Positions 1 through 7,763 of a stretch of DNA of 64,000 nucleotides are shown piece by piece. Below the pieces are notes generated by a model, which saw only the letters and a program-made list of their open reading frames with translations, did no database searches and was not told the origin of the DNA. The translations under genes were made by a program, and so were the position numbers. Numbering within the stretch: position 1 is the stretch's first letter; each line of letters begins with the position of its first letter. This DNA comes from Fictibacillus barbaricus (GTDB lineage: Bacteria > Bacillota > Bacilli > Bacillales > Fictibacillaceae), in NCBI RefSeq assembly GCF_014635025.1, contig NZ_BMCE01000003.1, positions 62,001 to 126,000 of the forward strand. The letters run 5' to 3'.

Positions 1-5
1 CATTT

Positions 6-632
6 ATGAAGGAACAGTATTTTGATAAATTGTTGAATATTCACACCCAAGGCAGCCAAAAGGGCTTCCATCCTTCCGTTCATTATAATCGGTACGAACC
101 AACCCCCTATCATGCGCTGGAGATATTATTTAATCAATATCCCTTAAAGAACAGCGATAGAATGGTTGACTTTGGATGCGGCAAAGGAAGGTTAAACTTT
201 TATGTCCACTATTTCTTTCAGGCATCAGCTGTTGGAATTGAGATGGATCAATCTTTTTATGAAGAGGCCCTTGAAAATAAAAGGAATTATATAAAGAAAC
301 ACAGAAAAGGAAAAGAAAGCATTCATTTTCAATGCTGTTTGGCAGAAGAGTACAAAATCGATTCAAAAGATAATCGGTTTTATTTTTTTAATCCCTTTTC
401 TCTGCAAATTTTTATTAAAGCGGTAAACAACATTTTGCGTTCAGTCGAGAAGTCACCAAGGGAAGTTGAAATTATTTTGTATTATGCACCAGAGGAGTAC
501 CTCTTTTTTCTAGAGAATCAAACAGCATTTGAGTTGAAAGAAGAGGTAATCCTGCCTGGTCTATACGAGCGTAATCCGTATGAAAAGTTCTTAATCTACC
601 GTCTGTTGTACGGAAAGGAGAAACCCGTTTGA
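6..632 (+). CDS. class I SAM-dependent methyltransferase
   Basis: A 208-residue soluble protein with a Rossmann-type SAM-binding motif I (VDFGCGKGRL, residues about 54-63) followed by an acidic strand end (GIEMD, near 77-81) that would hold the ribose. The NPF motif near residue 130 fits the catalytic loop of N- or small-molecule methyltransferases. The substrate cannot be told from sequence. The ATG lies only 6 bases into the window, so an upstream in-frame start cannot be excluded. The stop overlaps the start of the next gene by 4 bases, suggesting translational coupling. Confidence 0.8.
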   Translation: MKEQYFDKLLNIHTQGSQKGFHPSVHYNRYEPTPYHALEILFNQYPLKNSDRMVDFGCGKGRLNFYVHYFFQASAVGIEMDQSFYEEALENKRNYIKKHRKGKESIHFQCCLAEEYKIDSKDNRFYFFNPFSLQIFIKAVNNILRSVEKSPREVEIILYYAPEEYLFFLENQTAFELKEEVILPGLYERNPYEKFLIYRLLYGKEKPV

Positions 633-1729
633 GTGAAAAGAGCCCTCTATTAGAAGCGTTTAAGCGAACGGACCATCAGCTGCCAGGCCATGGAAACCGC
701 AACATCCAAGTATTAAAAGAAGCAATGAATAGGATGGATGGGCAGCTTGAAAGTGATGTTTATGGAAATGGCAGGATCATCGAGGATTTTCAAGAAAAAA
801 TAGCCGGTTATCTAGGCAAAGAGTCAGCTGTCTTTTTTCCGAGCGGAACGATGGCGCAGCAGATCGCTCTTCGTATTTGGTGTGACCAGAATGGAATTAA
901 GAAAGTGGCTTATCATCCGTTGTGTCATCTGGAAATTCACGAAGAAGATGGTCTAAAGGAATTGCATGGGATAGAATCCATTCTGCTCGCAGATAAAAAT
1001 AGAGTCATAACCATGGATGACGTAAGGAACATAAAAGAGGAAATTTCCTGCTTGCTGCTTGAACTTCCACAACGGGAGATCGGCGGGCAGCTGCCGGATT
1101 ATGAAACCCTCCAAGCGATCTCTGATTACTGCCGGAATAAAGGGGTTAAGCTGCACCTGGATGGAGCAAGGCTTTTTGAGATACTGCCTTATTATCAAAA
1201 AACCGCAGCTGAAGTCTGTGCCCTTTTTGACAGCGTGTATGTCTCGTTTTACAAAGGAATCGGTGGAGTAGCTGGTGCGATCCTGGCAGGAGACAAAGGC
1301 TTTACAGAGCGATCTAAGGTTTGGAAAAGGCGTCATGGCGGCGATTTAATCAGTCTATACCCTTATATAGTCAGTGCGGACTATTATTTTGATCAACGGA
1401 TCGGGAAGATGGGGGACTATCATGAAGGAGCAAAGGAACTGGCTGCTCTTTATCAGGATTGCGAAGGTGTACGCACTGTGCCGGTAAATCCGGTGTCTAA
1501 TATGTTCCACTTATATTTTGATGCACCGAAGGAAGAGGTTGAGGCCATTCTAATCCAAACGTATGATGAGACGGGAATCGGTTTAACAGGATATGTTAAA
1601 GAGAATGGTGAAAAGAGCTGCTTTTGCGAGGTAAGCATTGGCGATAATTATTTACATGTACCTAAATCCGAGTTGGAAAACGCATTACAGGTACTGAATC
1701 AGAAGTTAAAAGAAAAAATTTTAGCATAA
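629..1729 (+). CDS. threonine aldolase / beta-eliminating lyase family PLP enzyme
   Basis: A fold-type I PLP enzyme of 366 residues resembling low-specificity L-threonine aldolases, which cleave threonine to glycine and acetaldehyde. Visible landmarks are the cofactor-stacking region (FFPSGTMAQQ, about 70-79), the aspartate motif LHLDGARLFE (about 176-185) and the Schiff-base lysine in SFYKGIGG (about 206-213). The TTG start at 629 has a good AAAGGAG site 8 bases upstream and overlaps the preceding stop (TTGA). Length fits the family. The SFYKG context is also found in related beta-eliminating lyases, so the exact substrate is uncertain. Confidence 0.8.
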   Translation: MSEKSPLLEAFKRTDHQLPGHGNRNIQVLKEAMNRMDGQLESDVYGNGRIIEDFQEKIAGYLGKESAVFFPSGTMAQQIALRIWCDQNGIKKVAYHPLCHLEIHEEDGLKELHGIESILLADKNRVITMDDVRNIKEEISCLLLELPQREIGGQLPDYETLQAISDYCRNKGVKLHLDGARLFEILPYYQKTAAEVCALFDSVYVSFYKGIGGVAGAILAGDKGFTERSKVWKRRHGGDLISLYPYIVSADYYFDQRIGKMGDYHEGAKELAALYQDCEGVRTVPVNPVSNMFHLYFDAPKEEVEAILIQTYDETGIGLTGYVKENGEKSCFCEVSIGDNYLHVPKSELENALQVLNQKLKEKILA

Positions 1730-1743
1730 ATCTGGAGAAGTTG

Positions 1744-1784
1744 ACCAAAAAGGCTCTGTACCTCCCTTTTTGGTTAGCTTTTTT
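1744..1784 (+). terminator. terminator after the aldolase gene
   Basis: A 10-bp inverted repeat ACCAAAAAGG / CCTTTTTGGT with a short TAGC gap before a run of six T. The gap makes it an imperfect intrinsic terminator. Confidence 0.6.
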
Positions 1785-1803
1785 AAATGAATAGATGATC
1801 ATT

Positions 1804-1929
1804 GGGTGAAAAGTTAGTGTTGATGGGCGGAAATAGCTTTTGTTTGGGCAAAAAGCAGGATCAGTTGGGCGAAAAAATGTCGAATACGGGTGAAAAGTGC
1901 ACCCAACTGGGCGAACGTGTAATAAATAA
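1804..1929. repeat. 21-bp degenerate tandem array A (6 units)
   Basis: Units begin at 1804, 1825, 1846, 1867, 1888 and 1909, exactly 21 bp apart. The first ten bases are conserved (GGGYGAAAAR consensus) and the next eleven vary freely. It lies between two convergent genes and their terminators. Because 21 is a multiple of three, the array stays open in translation and gives heptads such as GEKxxxx on the plus strand, but no gene is supported. Arrays with the same architecture but unrelated motifs sit near 18092, 20728, 26749 and 44824. Confidence 0.85.
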
Positions 1930-1983
1930 AAGAACACGTACCGTAAAAATTAAATCAATTGCATTTGAAGGCCCGCAAACGCT

Positions 1984-2013
1984 AAAAAAGGACTGCCCCG
2001 AAAAGCAGTCCTT
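1984..2013 (-). terminator. terminator of the matrix-protein operon
   Basis: On the minus strand AAGGACTGC and GCAGTCCTT form a 9-bp stem with an eight-base loop, followed by a T run. It lies just past the stop of the CalY/TasA gene. Confidence 0.85.
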
Positions 2014-2019
2014 CCTACA

Positions 2020-2634
2020 TTAATTGTTATCTGGATCCGTATCGTCGTTATAAGTGCCAGGAGTCTGTTTTGCGTTAAATGTCCAATCGACTTGAAGCTT
2101 GTCTCCTTGGAACTGGTTTTGGTCTTCACCGTTATCCACGAACTGAAACAATACGAACATCTTTTCTTTTTCACCAGGAGGGATGCCGTCAGGACGCTGT
2201 GTGCTTCCGACAAACTCGTCGATCGCTGTCAGATCAGGTGTTTGTTCCTTCAGCTGTGCGAGTGTCGTTTCAACGACAGGAACTGTTGCGCTGCTCGTGT
2301 TGTACATGATGGTTACTTTAATGTGGTTGGCAAGGTCATCGGTATTGTCGGATTTTGCATCCTCCACGGTATACTTTGTATCCAGCAATACTTGATAGAT
2401 GTCTAGAGAACCTTTGTTTTCAAACGTAAACTCACGGTAAACCTCGTCGCCAGGTTTGATGTTGTCGATGTTTACTACGGCATTTGGATTGATGGACAGA
2501 TCGAGCGTACCTGCTGCAAATGTGTTTTTGGTTTCAAACGTGTCACTAAAGTAGGCGAATGTTCCTCCGCCCATTAGTGATAACCCTAGTGCTGCTGTCA
2601 TTACCCCTTTACTTATTGTCTTCGTAAATCCCAT
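2020..2634 (-). CDS. calY: TasA/CalY (camelysin) family matrix fibre protein
   Basis: A secreted protein of 204 residues resembling camelysin (CalY) and TasA, the fibre-forming proteins of Bacillus biofilm matrices. It has an N-terminal signal (residues about 8-28) ending in GGTFAYFSDT, typical of SipW-processed precursors, then the family sequence GTLDLSIN and KPGDEV. I chose the ATG at 2634 because GGAGGTTAAGAAA precedes it; a longer frame to 2667 has no good site. About 204 residues is nearer CalY than the 261-residue TasA. It is the last gene of a three-gene operon with sipW, matching tapA-sipW-tasA order. Confidence 0.88.
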   Translation of the reverse strand: MGFTKTISKGVMTAALGLSLMGGGTFAYFSDTFETKNTFAAGTLDLSINPNAVVNIDNIKPGDEVYREFTFENKGSLDIYQVLLDTKYTVEDAKSDNTDDLANHIKVTIMYNTSSATVPVVETTLAQLKEQTPDLTAIDEFVGSTQRPDGIPPGEKEKMFVLFQFVDNGEDQNQFQGDKLQVDWTFNAKQTPGTYNDDTDPDNN

Positions 2635-2718
2635 TTTCTTAACCTCCAATTTTAGTATGTGAATCAAATTTATTAAACTCGTATGTATGGATTAAATACA
2701 TAGAGAGCTAACCTGAAT

Positions 2719-3264
2719 TTACGCCCTTTCTACATCCAGTTTTCTAGCAGCTTTTATGATCGAGAAGAGTGCAGAAGCAAAGAGTATAAGCCCTGGTATG
2801 AATAAGAGAAGAGCAGAAGCTTCTTTCGATTGTGTAACATTCAGCGCGTAACCTGCATACGGAACCGTGAAGCCAGTATATTTGCCGATCACACTGCCTG
2901 ATGGAACCATCCACATGTCAGGTCCGTCATTGTTATCTCCTTTTGTCTTATATGAGACTTGTCCATTCTTATTCGAAACCTCAATGATTCGGTGAGTGAT
3001 CAGTTTTTCTTCCATTTGAAAAGTAATAATGTCTCCTTTTTTATAGGAGTCAGTGTCATCTGCCTGTTTGATAGAGATAATGGATCCGGTTTGAAAGACA
3101 GGCTCCATGGATCCCGATAGAACGGCTTTTATCTGGTAGCCAAAAATAGAAGGTTCTGCGCCTGTAAAGCGTGATGATAGAATGATAAAGGCCAGAATAA
3201 ATATGACAAGGAGGAACATGCTGCCTCCCAGTCTAGCTGCTGCTTTCCATACTTTTTTCTTCAT
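2719..3264 (-). CDS. sipW: signal peptidase I, ER-type (SipW)
   Basis: A membrane-bound signal peptidase that would process the matrix proteins beside it. After an N-terminal membrane segment (residues about 11-31) comes the catalytic serine motif VLSGSMEP, then the ER-type ITHRII motif in which histidine replaces the usual bacterial lysine, and KGDNND. A second hydrophobic segment lies near the C terminus. The ATG at 3264 follows AAGGGAAG; the frame stays open further upstream to 3330 but lacks a site there. The start overlaps the upstream gene by 32 bases, so translation is probably coupled. Confidence 0.92.
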   Translation of the reverse strand: MKKKVWKAAARLGGSMFLLVIFILAFIILSSRFTGAEPSIFGYQIKAVLSGSMEPVFQTGSIISIKQADDTDSYKKGDIITFQMEEKLITHRIIEVSNKNGQVSYKTKGDNNDGPDMWMVPSGSVIGKYTGFTVPYAGYALNVTQSKEASALLLFIPGLILFASALFSIIKAARKLDVERA

Positions 3265-3901
3265 CTGCTGTCTTCCCTTCGTTTTGATCGATGGTTTCTG
3301 TTGGTTCAGCCTGTGGCACCACACCATCATCTGTCTTTTCAGGTTTTGCCTGTTTCATAGACTGTTTCTCTTTTTCCATCTCTTCTAATTTCTTGATCCG
3401 TAATTCAATAGATAAACGTGTATGTTTGATATATGGAAAATCGATAGTCTTCTTTATTTCCATCCTTACTTTATCAACCTGCAAGAAGCCGGTTTGGACA
3501 AAACGGTATGTATGGGGATCGAGTTTTTTAACTTGTTTATTTATGTTTGCAAGCTCAGTATGTACATTCTCAAAATCTAGCAATAAGGATTGAAGCTCTT
3601 GTTCTACCCCGATGACCGCAGACCGTGCTTTATTCAATTCTTCTAAATTTGCCTTCTCAGGGACTGTTGGCATCCTGCTTTTAGCCTTTATCATGTCCGT
3701 GAAAATGTTTTGTGCCTGATCAATCAGATCTTGAACCGCAGCTGGAAAGACAACAGCTGCTGAGATTTCAATCGGTTCTAGTGTAGTCTGACTGGAGAAG
3801 GAGGCCTCTGTCTGTCCTATGAATTGCGCTCCAGAATAGAAGCCGATCGAACATATTGTGGAAAGCATGATTGCTTTGCGAAATGTTCCTTTCAAATTCA
3901 T
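3233..3901 (-). CDS. secreted protein in the TapA position (DUF4047-like)
   Basis: A 222-residue exported protein. The N-terminal hydrophobic segment ends in QTEASFSSQ, a SipW-type processing context, so it is a likely SipW substrate. The middle is helical and charged; the last 50 residues are rich in Glu, Lys, Pro and Thr and probably disordered, as in TapA. It resembles my memory of DUF4047 proteins in Bacillus cereus matrix loci, but I cannot confirm this. Gene order equals tapA-sipW-tasA, which suggests a role in fibre anchoring or assembly. GGAGGG touches the ATG at 3901; TTG at 3895 has better spacing and may be the true start. Confidence 0.7.
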   Translation of the reverse strand: MNLKGTFRKAIMLSTICSIGFYSGAQFIGQTEASFSSQTTLEPIEISAAVVFPAAVQDLIDQAQNIFTDMIKAKSRMPTVPEKANLEELNKARSAVIGVEQELQSLLLDFENVHTELANINKQVKKLDPHTYRFVQTGFLQVDKVRMEIKKTIDFPYIKHTRLSIELRIKKLEEMEKEKQSMKQAKPEKTDDGVVPQAEPTETIDQNEGKTADEEKSMESSS

Positions 3902-4130
3902 CCCTCCCTCATCTCTCGTAATCTGATTTGACCCTATTATTGCAGAATCCTGAGAGATTTGTTATTGGGTTAATTAGCTGTCAAAACTTGGACATATTTT
4001 GTCGAATATAGACAGAAAACTGGGAAAAGCCCTGAACAACTGTTAAAAATTAACCCAATTGACCACTTTTGCAATCTTCTTAATAATTGGAATTATTCCG
4101 GAAGCACATTATGAAGAAGAGGTGAATGGA

Positions 4131-5873
4131 TTGAAAAAGAACAAGAAACAAAGCATGAAGAAAAAGGTAGTGATTCCTGCAGTCCTGGCATTATCGGTCG
4201 CTCTAGGAGGAGTTACACTTCCTGGGCCGCAAGTCCATGCAAGCGGATCTACCGTATTATTTCAAGCAAAGGGATTAAGTAAAGAAGAGGTCGTGAAAGC
4301 ATACTTGCAATCATTGGTTGTTTCAGAGGCTGGAGCCCGAACGGCATCCTCCTTTGGCGAGCAGTTTAAGATTGTCAGTGAATTTGCAGACAGTACAACG
4401 AATACATACCACGTACGTACTGTCGAGCAATACAAGGGAATTCCGATCTATGGAAGCGGACAAACTGTTGCACTTGATGCAGACAACAACGTGTATGCGT
4501 CATTTGGTAAAGTGACGCAAAGCCTAGCTCGTACCATTATTCCGACTGAGCCTGCGATTACAAAAGAGTCAGCAGAAGCAGCTGCGAAAGAGCATGTTGT
4601 CTCTCAAATTGGTGAAGTTAAAAACTATGATGGAGTAGAAACGGAATTAACTATCTACCCGCATGAAGGAAAGAAATACTTAACGTATCTGGTGAAAGTA
4701 TCAACGTCTGTACCAGCTCCAGGGTACTTCCACTATTTTATCGATGCAACAACCGGGGAGATCGTTGAGGAGTTCAATGCGATCCATGAAGCTGAAGCAC
4801 CAGTCGTAACACCAATTACTGGTAAAGGACTGGATGTTTTCGGTAAGATGCAAAATTTTATAGCGGTAAAAGATGATGCTACAGGCAAGAGCTATCTTCA
4901 TGGGGCAGCAATTGCAGGAGGAACAACCGGAAATCCAAACATCGTGCCGATTCATACGTTTAAAGCGAATCGAATGGGAGAAACTGCTTTCATTCTTCTC
5001 TCTGGGCTCTTAGGGTTTACCGGTTTTGAAGTAGAGACCGGAACGACATTCTTTGCAGATCCTGCAGCGGTCTCAGCTCATTCCAACTCGATCAAAGTAA
5101 ATAACTACTACCAGAATATTCATAAACGCAATAGTTTAGATGGCAATGGGATGCCGATCATCAGCACGGTCCACATCGGTTCTAAATGGAACAATGCCGC
5201 TTGGAACGGAAAGCAGATGCTCTATGGAGATGGAGATGGCATCGTATTGGGCTCACTGGCAGGCGGGCTGGATGTAGCTGGCCATGAAATGACGCACGGA
5301 GTAATAACGAATACTGCTAACTTAACGTACCAAGACGAGTCTGGTGCCATCAACGAGTCACTTGCAGATATTTTTGGGGAATTTGCAGAAATGCACAGTA
5401 ACGGATCCACTGTTCCGGCGGATTACGAAATGGGTGAAGATATTTATACACCAAATGTTTCAGGGGACGGCGGACTGCGCTCTATGAGCAATCCTAAATC
5501 TAAGAAGCTTTCACCGGCATACGGTTTAAAGGACAACGCCTACCCAGACCACTATGAAGACCGTTATTTGGGAGAATTGGATAAAGGCGGTGTTCATATC
5601 AACAGCTCGATCAACAACAAAGCTGCTTACCTGATTACACAAGGCGGTGAGCACTATGGGGTGAATGTAACTGGTATTGGACGTACAAAAGCTGAAAAGA
5701 TCTTTTACCGTGCGTTAACGAACTATCTCGTGCCTTCTTCTGGATTTAAAGAGATGCGAGCAGCTGCCGTTCAGTCAGCCCGCGATCTTTATCCGGACCG
5801 CAACGGCGCTCCGTCAGCTGAAACAAAGGCAGTTATCGCAGCATACGATGCGGTTGGTGTAACAGCTCAATAA
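4131..5873 (+). CDS. M4 family neutral metalloprotease (bacillolysin/thermolysin type)
   Basis: A secreted zinc endopeptidase precursor of 580 residues. Order: signal peptide (about 9-38), FTP and PepSY-like propeptide (about 45-220), catalytic domain, M4 C-terminal helical domain. The zinc motif HEMTH is at 385-389, the third ligand Glu in GAINESLADIF near 409, and the transition-state histidine in GGVHINSS near 489. I chose TTG at 4131 because AGAGGTG lies before it; the frame upstream to 4059 lacks a site. The early catalytic region (MGETAFILLSGLLGF) differs from the usual tyrosine-rich sequence. A terminator follows, then an HTH-TPR regulator like those that control such proteases by quorum sensing. 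Confidence 0.93.
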   Translation: MKKNKKQSMKKKVVIPAVLALSVALGGVTLPGPQVHASGSTVLFQAKGLSKEEVVKAYLQSLVVSEAGARTASSFGEQFKIVSEFADSTTNTYHVRTVEQYKGIPIYGSGQTVALDADNNVYASFGKVTQSLARTIIPTEPAITKESAEAAAKEHVVSQIGEVKNYDGVETELTIYPHEGKKYLTYLVKVSTSVPAPGYFHYFIDATTGEIVEEFNAIHEAEAPVVTPITGKGLDVFGKMQNFIAVKDDATGKSYLHGAAIAGGTTGNPNIVPIHTFKANRMGETAFILLSGLLGFTGFEVETGTTFFADPAAVSAHSNSIKVNNYYQNIHKRNSLDGNGMPIISTVHIGSKWNNAAWNGKQMLYGDGDGIVLGSLAGGLDVAGHEMTHGVITNTANLTYQDESGAINESLADIFGEFAEMHSNGSTVPADYEMGEDIYTPNVSGDGGLRSMSNPKSKKLSPAYGLKDNAYPDHYEDRYLGELDKGGVHINSSINNKAAYLITQGGEHYGVNVTGIGRTKAEKIFYRALTNYLVPSSGFKEMRAAAVQSARDLYPDRNGAPSAETKAVIAAYDAVGVTAQ

Positions 5874-5880
5874 TGATACG

Positions 5881-5913
5881 ATCCACGAGAGAATGATCTT
5901 TCGTGGATTTTTT
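5881..5913 (+). terminator. terminator of the M4 protease gene
   Basis: An 8-bp perfect stem ATCCACGA / TCGTGGAT with a 12-base loop and a T run starting 8 bases after the stop codon. Confidence 0.9.
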
Positions 5914-6029
5914 ATGGAAATCAACTAGGCAGGAAGTCTTAAAAATATGGATTAAGAAGGAAGGTTTCACATGAAGAAAGAAATAGATGTATAAGCTTAG
6001 TTCATCTTTTGTTCAGGGGAGAGACACGT

Positions 6030-7271
6030 ATGTTAGAAGGAGAAATTATTAAATTTTACCGTAAAAAAAGAGGAATTTCTCAGGAACAGCTTGGAAGGGA
6101 CATCTGTACAACCACACATGTCAGCAAGATTGAGCGGGGGCAGACGAAGTATTCCCCCGAGATTATTGCCTTATTCTCTAAACGCCTTGATATCGATATA
6201 TATAAAGAAATTGAGTTTTTTCAAAACATAGAGAAGAAGCTCCACCAATGGCATACCTCTATCATCATGCAAAGGATGAAAGAAGTAGAAAAAATAAAAG
6301 AAGAACTGGAACAATTTCCTCTTATTCATTCTTCTAAACACGCTGCTTTATATCAATTGGTATTGGCCAGGTATTTTCTCTTGAAACAGGATACAAAAAA
6401 ACCAATGGATATTATCCAACGGGTAAAAGATCAGCCTATGACTCCCTATGAAAAAAACATGCTCAAGCATGTAGAGGGAGTTTATTATTTACAAAAATAT
6501 AATAATTTTCTTAGTGAGAATCGTAAAAAAGCGATCGAGATTTTAACATCTATCGATATGGAGGCTTATGGAAATGAAGAGCTCTATTATCATCTGGCAC
6601 TAGCCTATCAATGGGTAGAGTCTAAAACGATGTGTCACATCAATGCCAAGATAGCGCTGGACTACTTTAAGAAGAACAATATTTTTTCAAGGGCCATTCA
6701 AGCTGAATCGGTTATGCTGCTGCAGATTGAATGTGCCACAGACCGAGACTTTCAGAATAAAGTGGAACGCTATCATCAACTGATCCGGGATAGCGAAGCC
6801 ATAAATGAAACAGGCATCATCGGAATGCTTCTGCATAATCTGGGGATCGAGTATTTTAAACAAGAGGATTATCAAAATGCGCATATTTATTATGGGAAAG
6901 CATTAAAGATGGCCGATAAGAAAACAGCTATATTCTTAAACCGTTTATATAATTATCTAGATAATAGTATAAAAGGAAAACTGCAGACTCACAAAAGACA
7001 CTTAAAAAGCGCACAAGAAGGCATATTCTTTTCTAAAGCATTAAAACATCCGTTATATCAGCATTTGTTTCAGCTTCTCATCTTTCAGGTTGAAGGTGAA
7101 ACGGATTCGTATTATGTCTATCTGGAAAAAGAAGCATTACCATTTTTTCTTTCTTACAATCAGATCAATCGGATCAACAAGTTTGGAAAAAAGCTGTTTC
7201 ATTATTTTTCAGATACGAAACAATATGAAAAAGCAGTCCAGATCTCACATACCTTTATTCAGAGAGATTAG
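6030..7271 (+). CDS. HTH-TPR transcriptional regulator, RRNPP type (NprR/PlcR-like)
   Basis: A 413-residue cytoplasmic protein with an N-terminal XRE helix-turn-helix (about 6-58, with GISQEQLG and THVSKIERG) followed by a long helical region consistent with tetratricopeptide repeats (about 60-410; for example LLHNLGIEYFKQEDYQNAHIYYGKAL near 270-295 fits one repeat). This is the architecture of peptide-pheromone receptors such as NprR and PlcR. NprR activates a neutral protease gene, and here an M4 protease lies directly upstream on the same strand. The ATG at 6030 has AGGGGAG upstream. No clear secreted pheromone precursor is found next to it, so peptide control is inference. Confidence 0.75.
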   Translation: MLEGEIIKFYRKKRGISQEQLGRDICTTTHVSKIERGQTKYSPEIIALFSKRLDIDIYKEIEFFQNIEKKLHQWHTSIIMQRMKEVEKIKEELEQFPLIHSSKHAALYQLVLARYFLLKQDTKKPMDIIQRVKDQPMTPYEKNMLKHVEGVYYLQKYNNFLSENRKKAIEILTSIDMEAYGNEELYYHLALAYQWVESKTMCHINAKIALDYFKKNNIFSRAIQAESVMLLQIECATDRDFQNKVERYHQLIRDSEAINETGIIGMLLHNLGIEYFKQEDYQNAHIYYGKALKMADKKTAIFLNRLYNYLDNSIKGKLQTHKRHLKSAQEGIFFSKALKHPLYQHLFQLLIFQVEGETDSYYVYLEKEALPFFLSYNQINRINKFGKKLFHYFSDTKQYEKAVQISHTFIQRD

Positions 7272-7345
7272 TGTTACAGAGTACTCTTATGCAGTGTAAA
7301 AAAAACCTTCTTGGGGAAAATATATAAGCATAGGAGGGATAATGT

Positions 7346-7555
7346 ATGAAAGAAAAAGAGGAACAAATAGATCAAGAAACATCTGATGGGATGAACGAGC
7401 TTGTTGAAATCATAAACGCAAAAGGCGATACAGGAGAGCTGGAGGAAATCGCTGATAAGTACGATAGTGAAAAGAACCATTCTCCATTATGTGATGATAA
7501 TTTTTTTTATGCAGACTTAAGAGCGATTGCGGAAGATGGGGCAAAAGAAGAATAA
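7346..7555 (+). CDS. small acidic protein, unknown function
   Basis: A 69-residue, strongly acidic protein with a very good ribosome binding site (AGGAGGG, spacing about 7). It has no hydrophobic N terminus, so it is not a typical exported pheromone precursor. The only unusual feature is a single Cys in the SPLCDDNFFY stretch. It follows the HTH-TPR regulator by 74 bases and ends in a strong terminator, so it may be cotranscribed with the regulator. I do not recognise the family. Confidence 0.7.
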   Translation: MKEKEEQIDQETSDGMNELVEIINAKGDTGELEEIADKYDSEKNHSPLCDDNFFYADLRAIAEDGAKEE

Positions 7556-7564
7556 AAAAGAGGA

Positions 7565-7600
7565 GACAGAGAATGCAAAAGTGCATCTCTGTCTTTTTGT
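7565..7600 (+). terminator. terminator after the small acidic protein gene
   Basis: A long stem AGACAGAGAATGCA / TGCATCTCTGTCT with one bulged base and a four-base loop, followed by TTTTT. Confidence 0.9.
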
Positions 7601-7704
7601 TTGTTCTAAGTAATAAGACAGGGGATTTTTGTCCTTCTCTATTTAAAAAAATAAGGGTGCTGTCTATCTATATAACCATTTTAATGAAAATTCTGACTTT
7701 TCTG

Positions 7705-7733
7705 TTGAGTTAGTTACGAATGACACCTATACT
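7705..7733 (+). promoter_or_regulatory. sigma-A-type promoter for the PheC-like gene
   Basis: TTGAGT (7705-7710) and TATACT (7728-7733) are separated by 17 bp and lie 31 bases before the start codon of the secreted PheC-like gene. GGGAGGGTG provides the ribosome binding site. Confidence 0.55.
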
Positions 7734-7763
7734 ATGGGTACTATTTTATAGGGAGGGTGTCCA

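Noticed and set aside
1802-2023. 73-codon plus-strand frame across array A
   Set aside because: The frame is kept open by the 21-bp repeat, ends inside the terminator of the opposite gene, and has no homology or clear binding site.
7090-7299. 69-codon frame overlapping the end of the HTH-TPR gene, possible pheromone gene
   Set aside because: Overlapping pheromone genes exist in this receptor group, but this one lacks a good signal peptide, binding site and recognisable C-terminal peptide.
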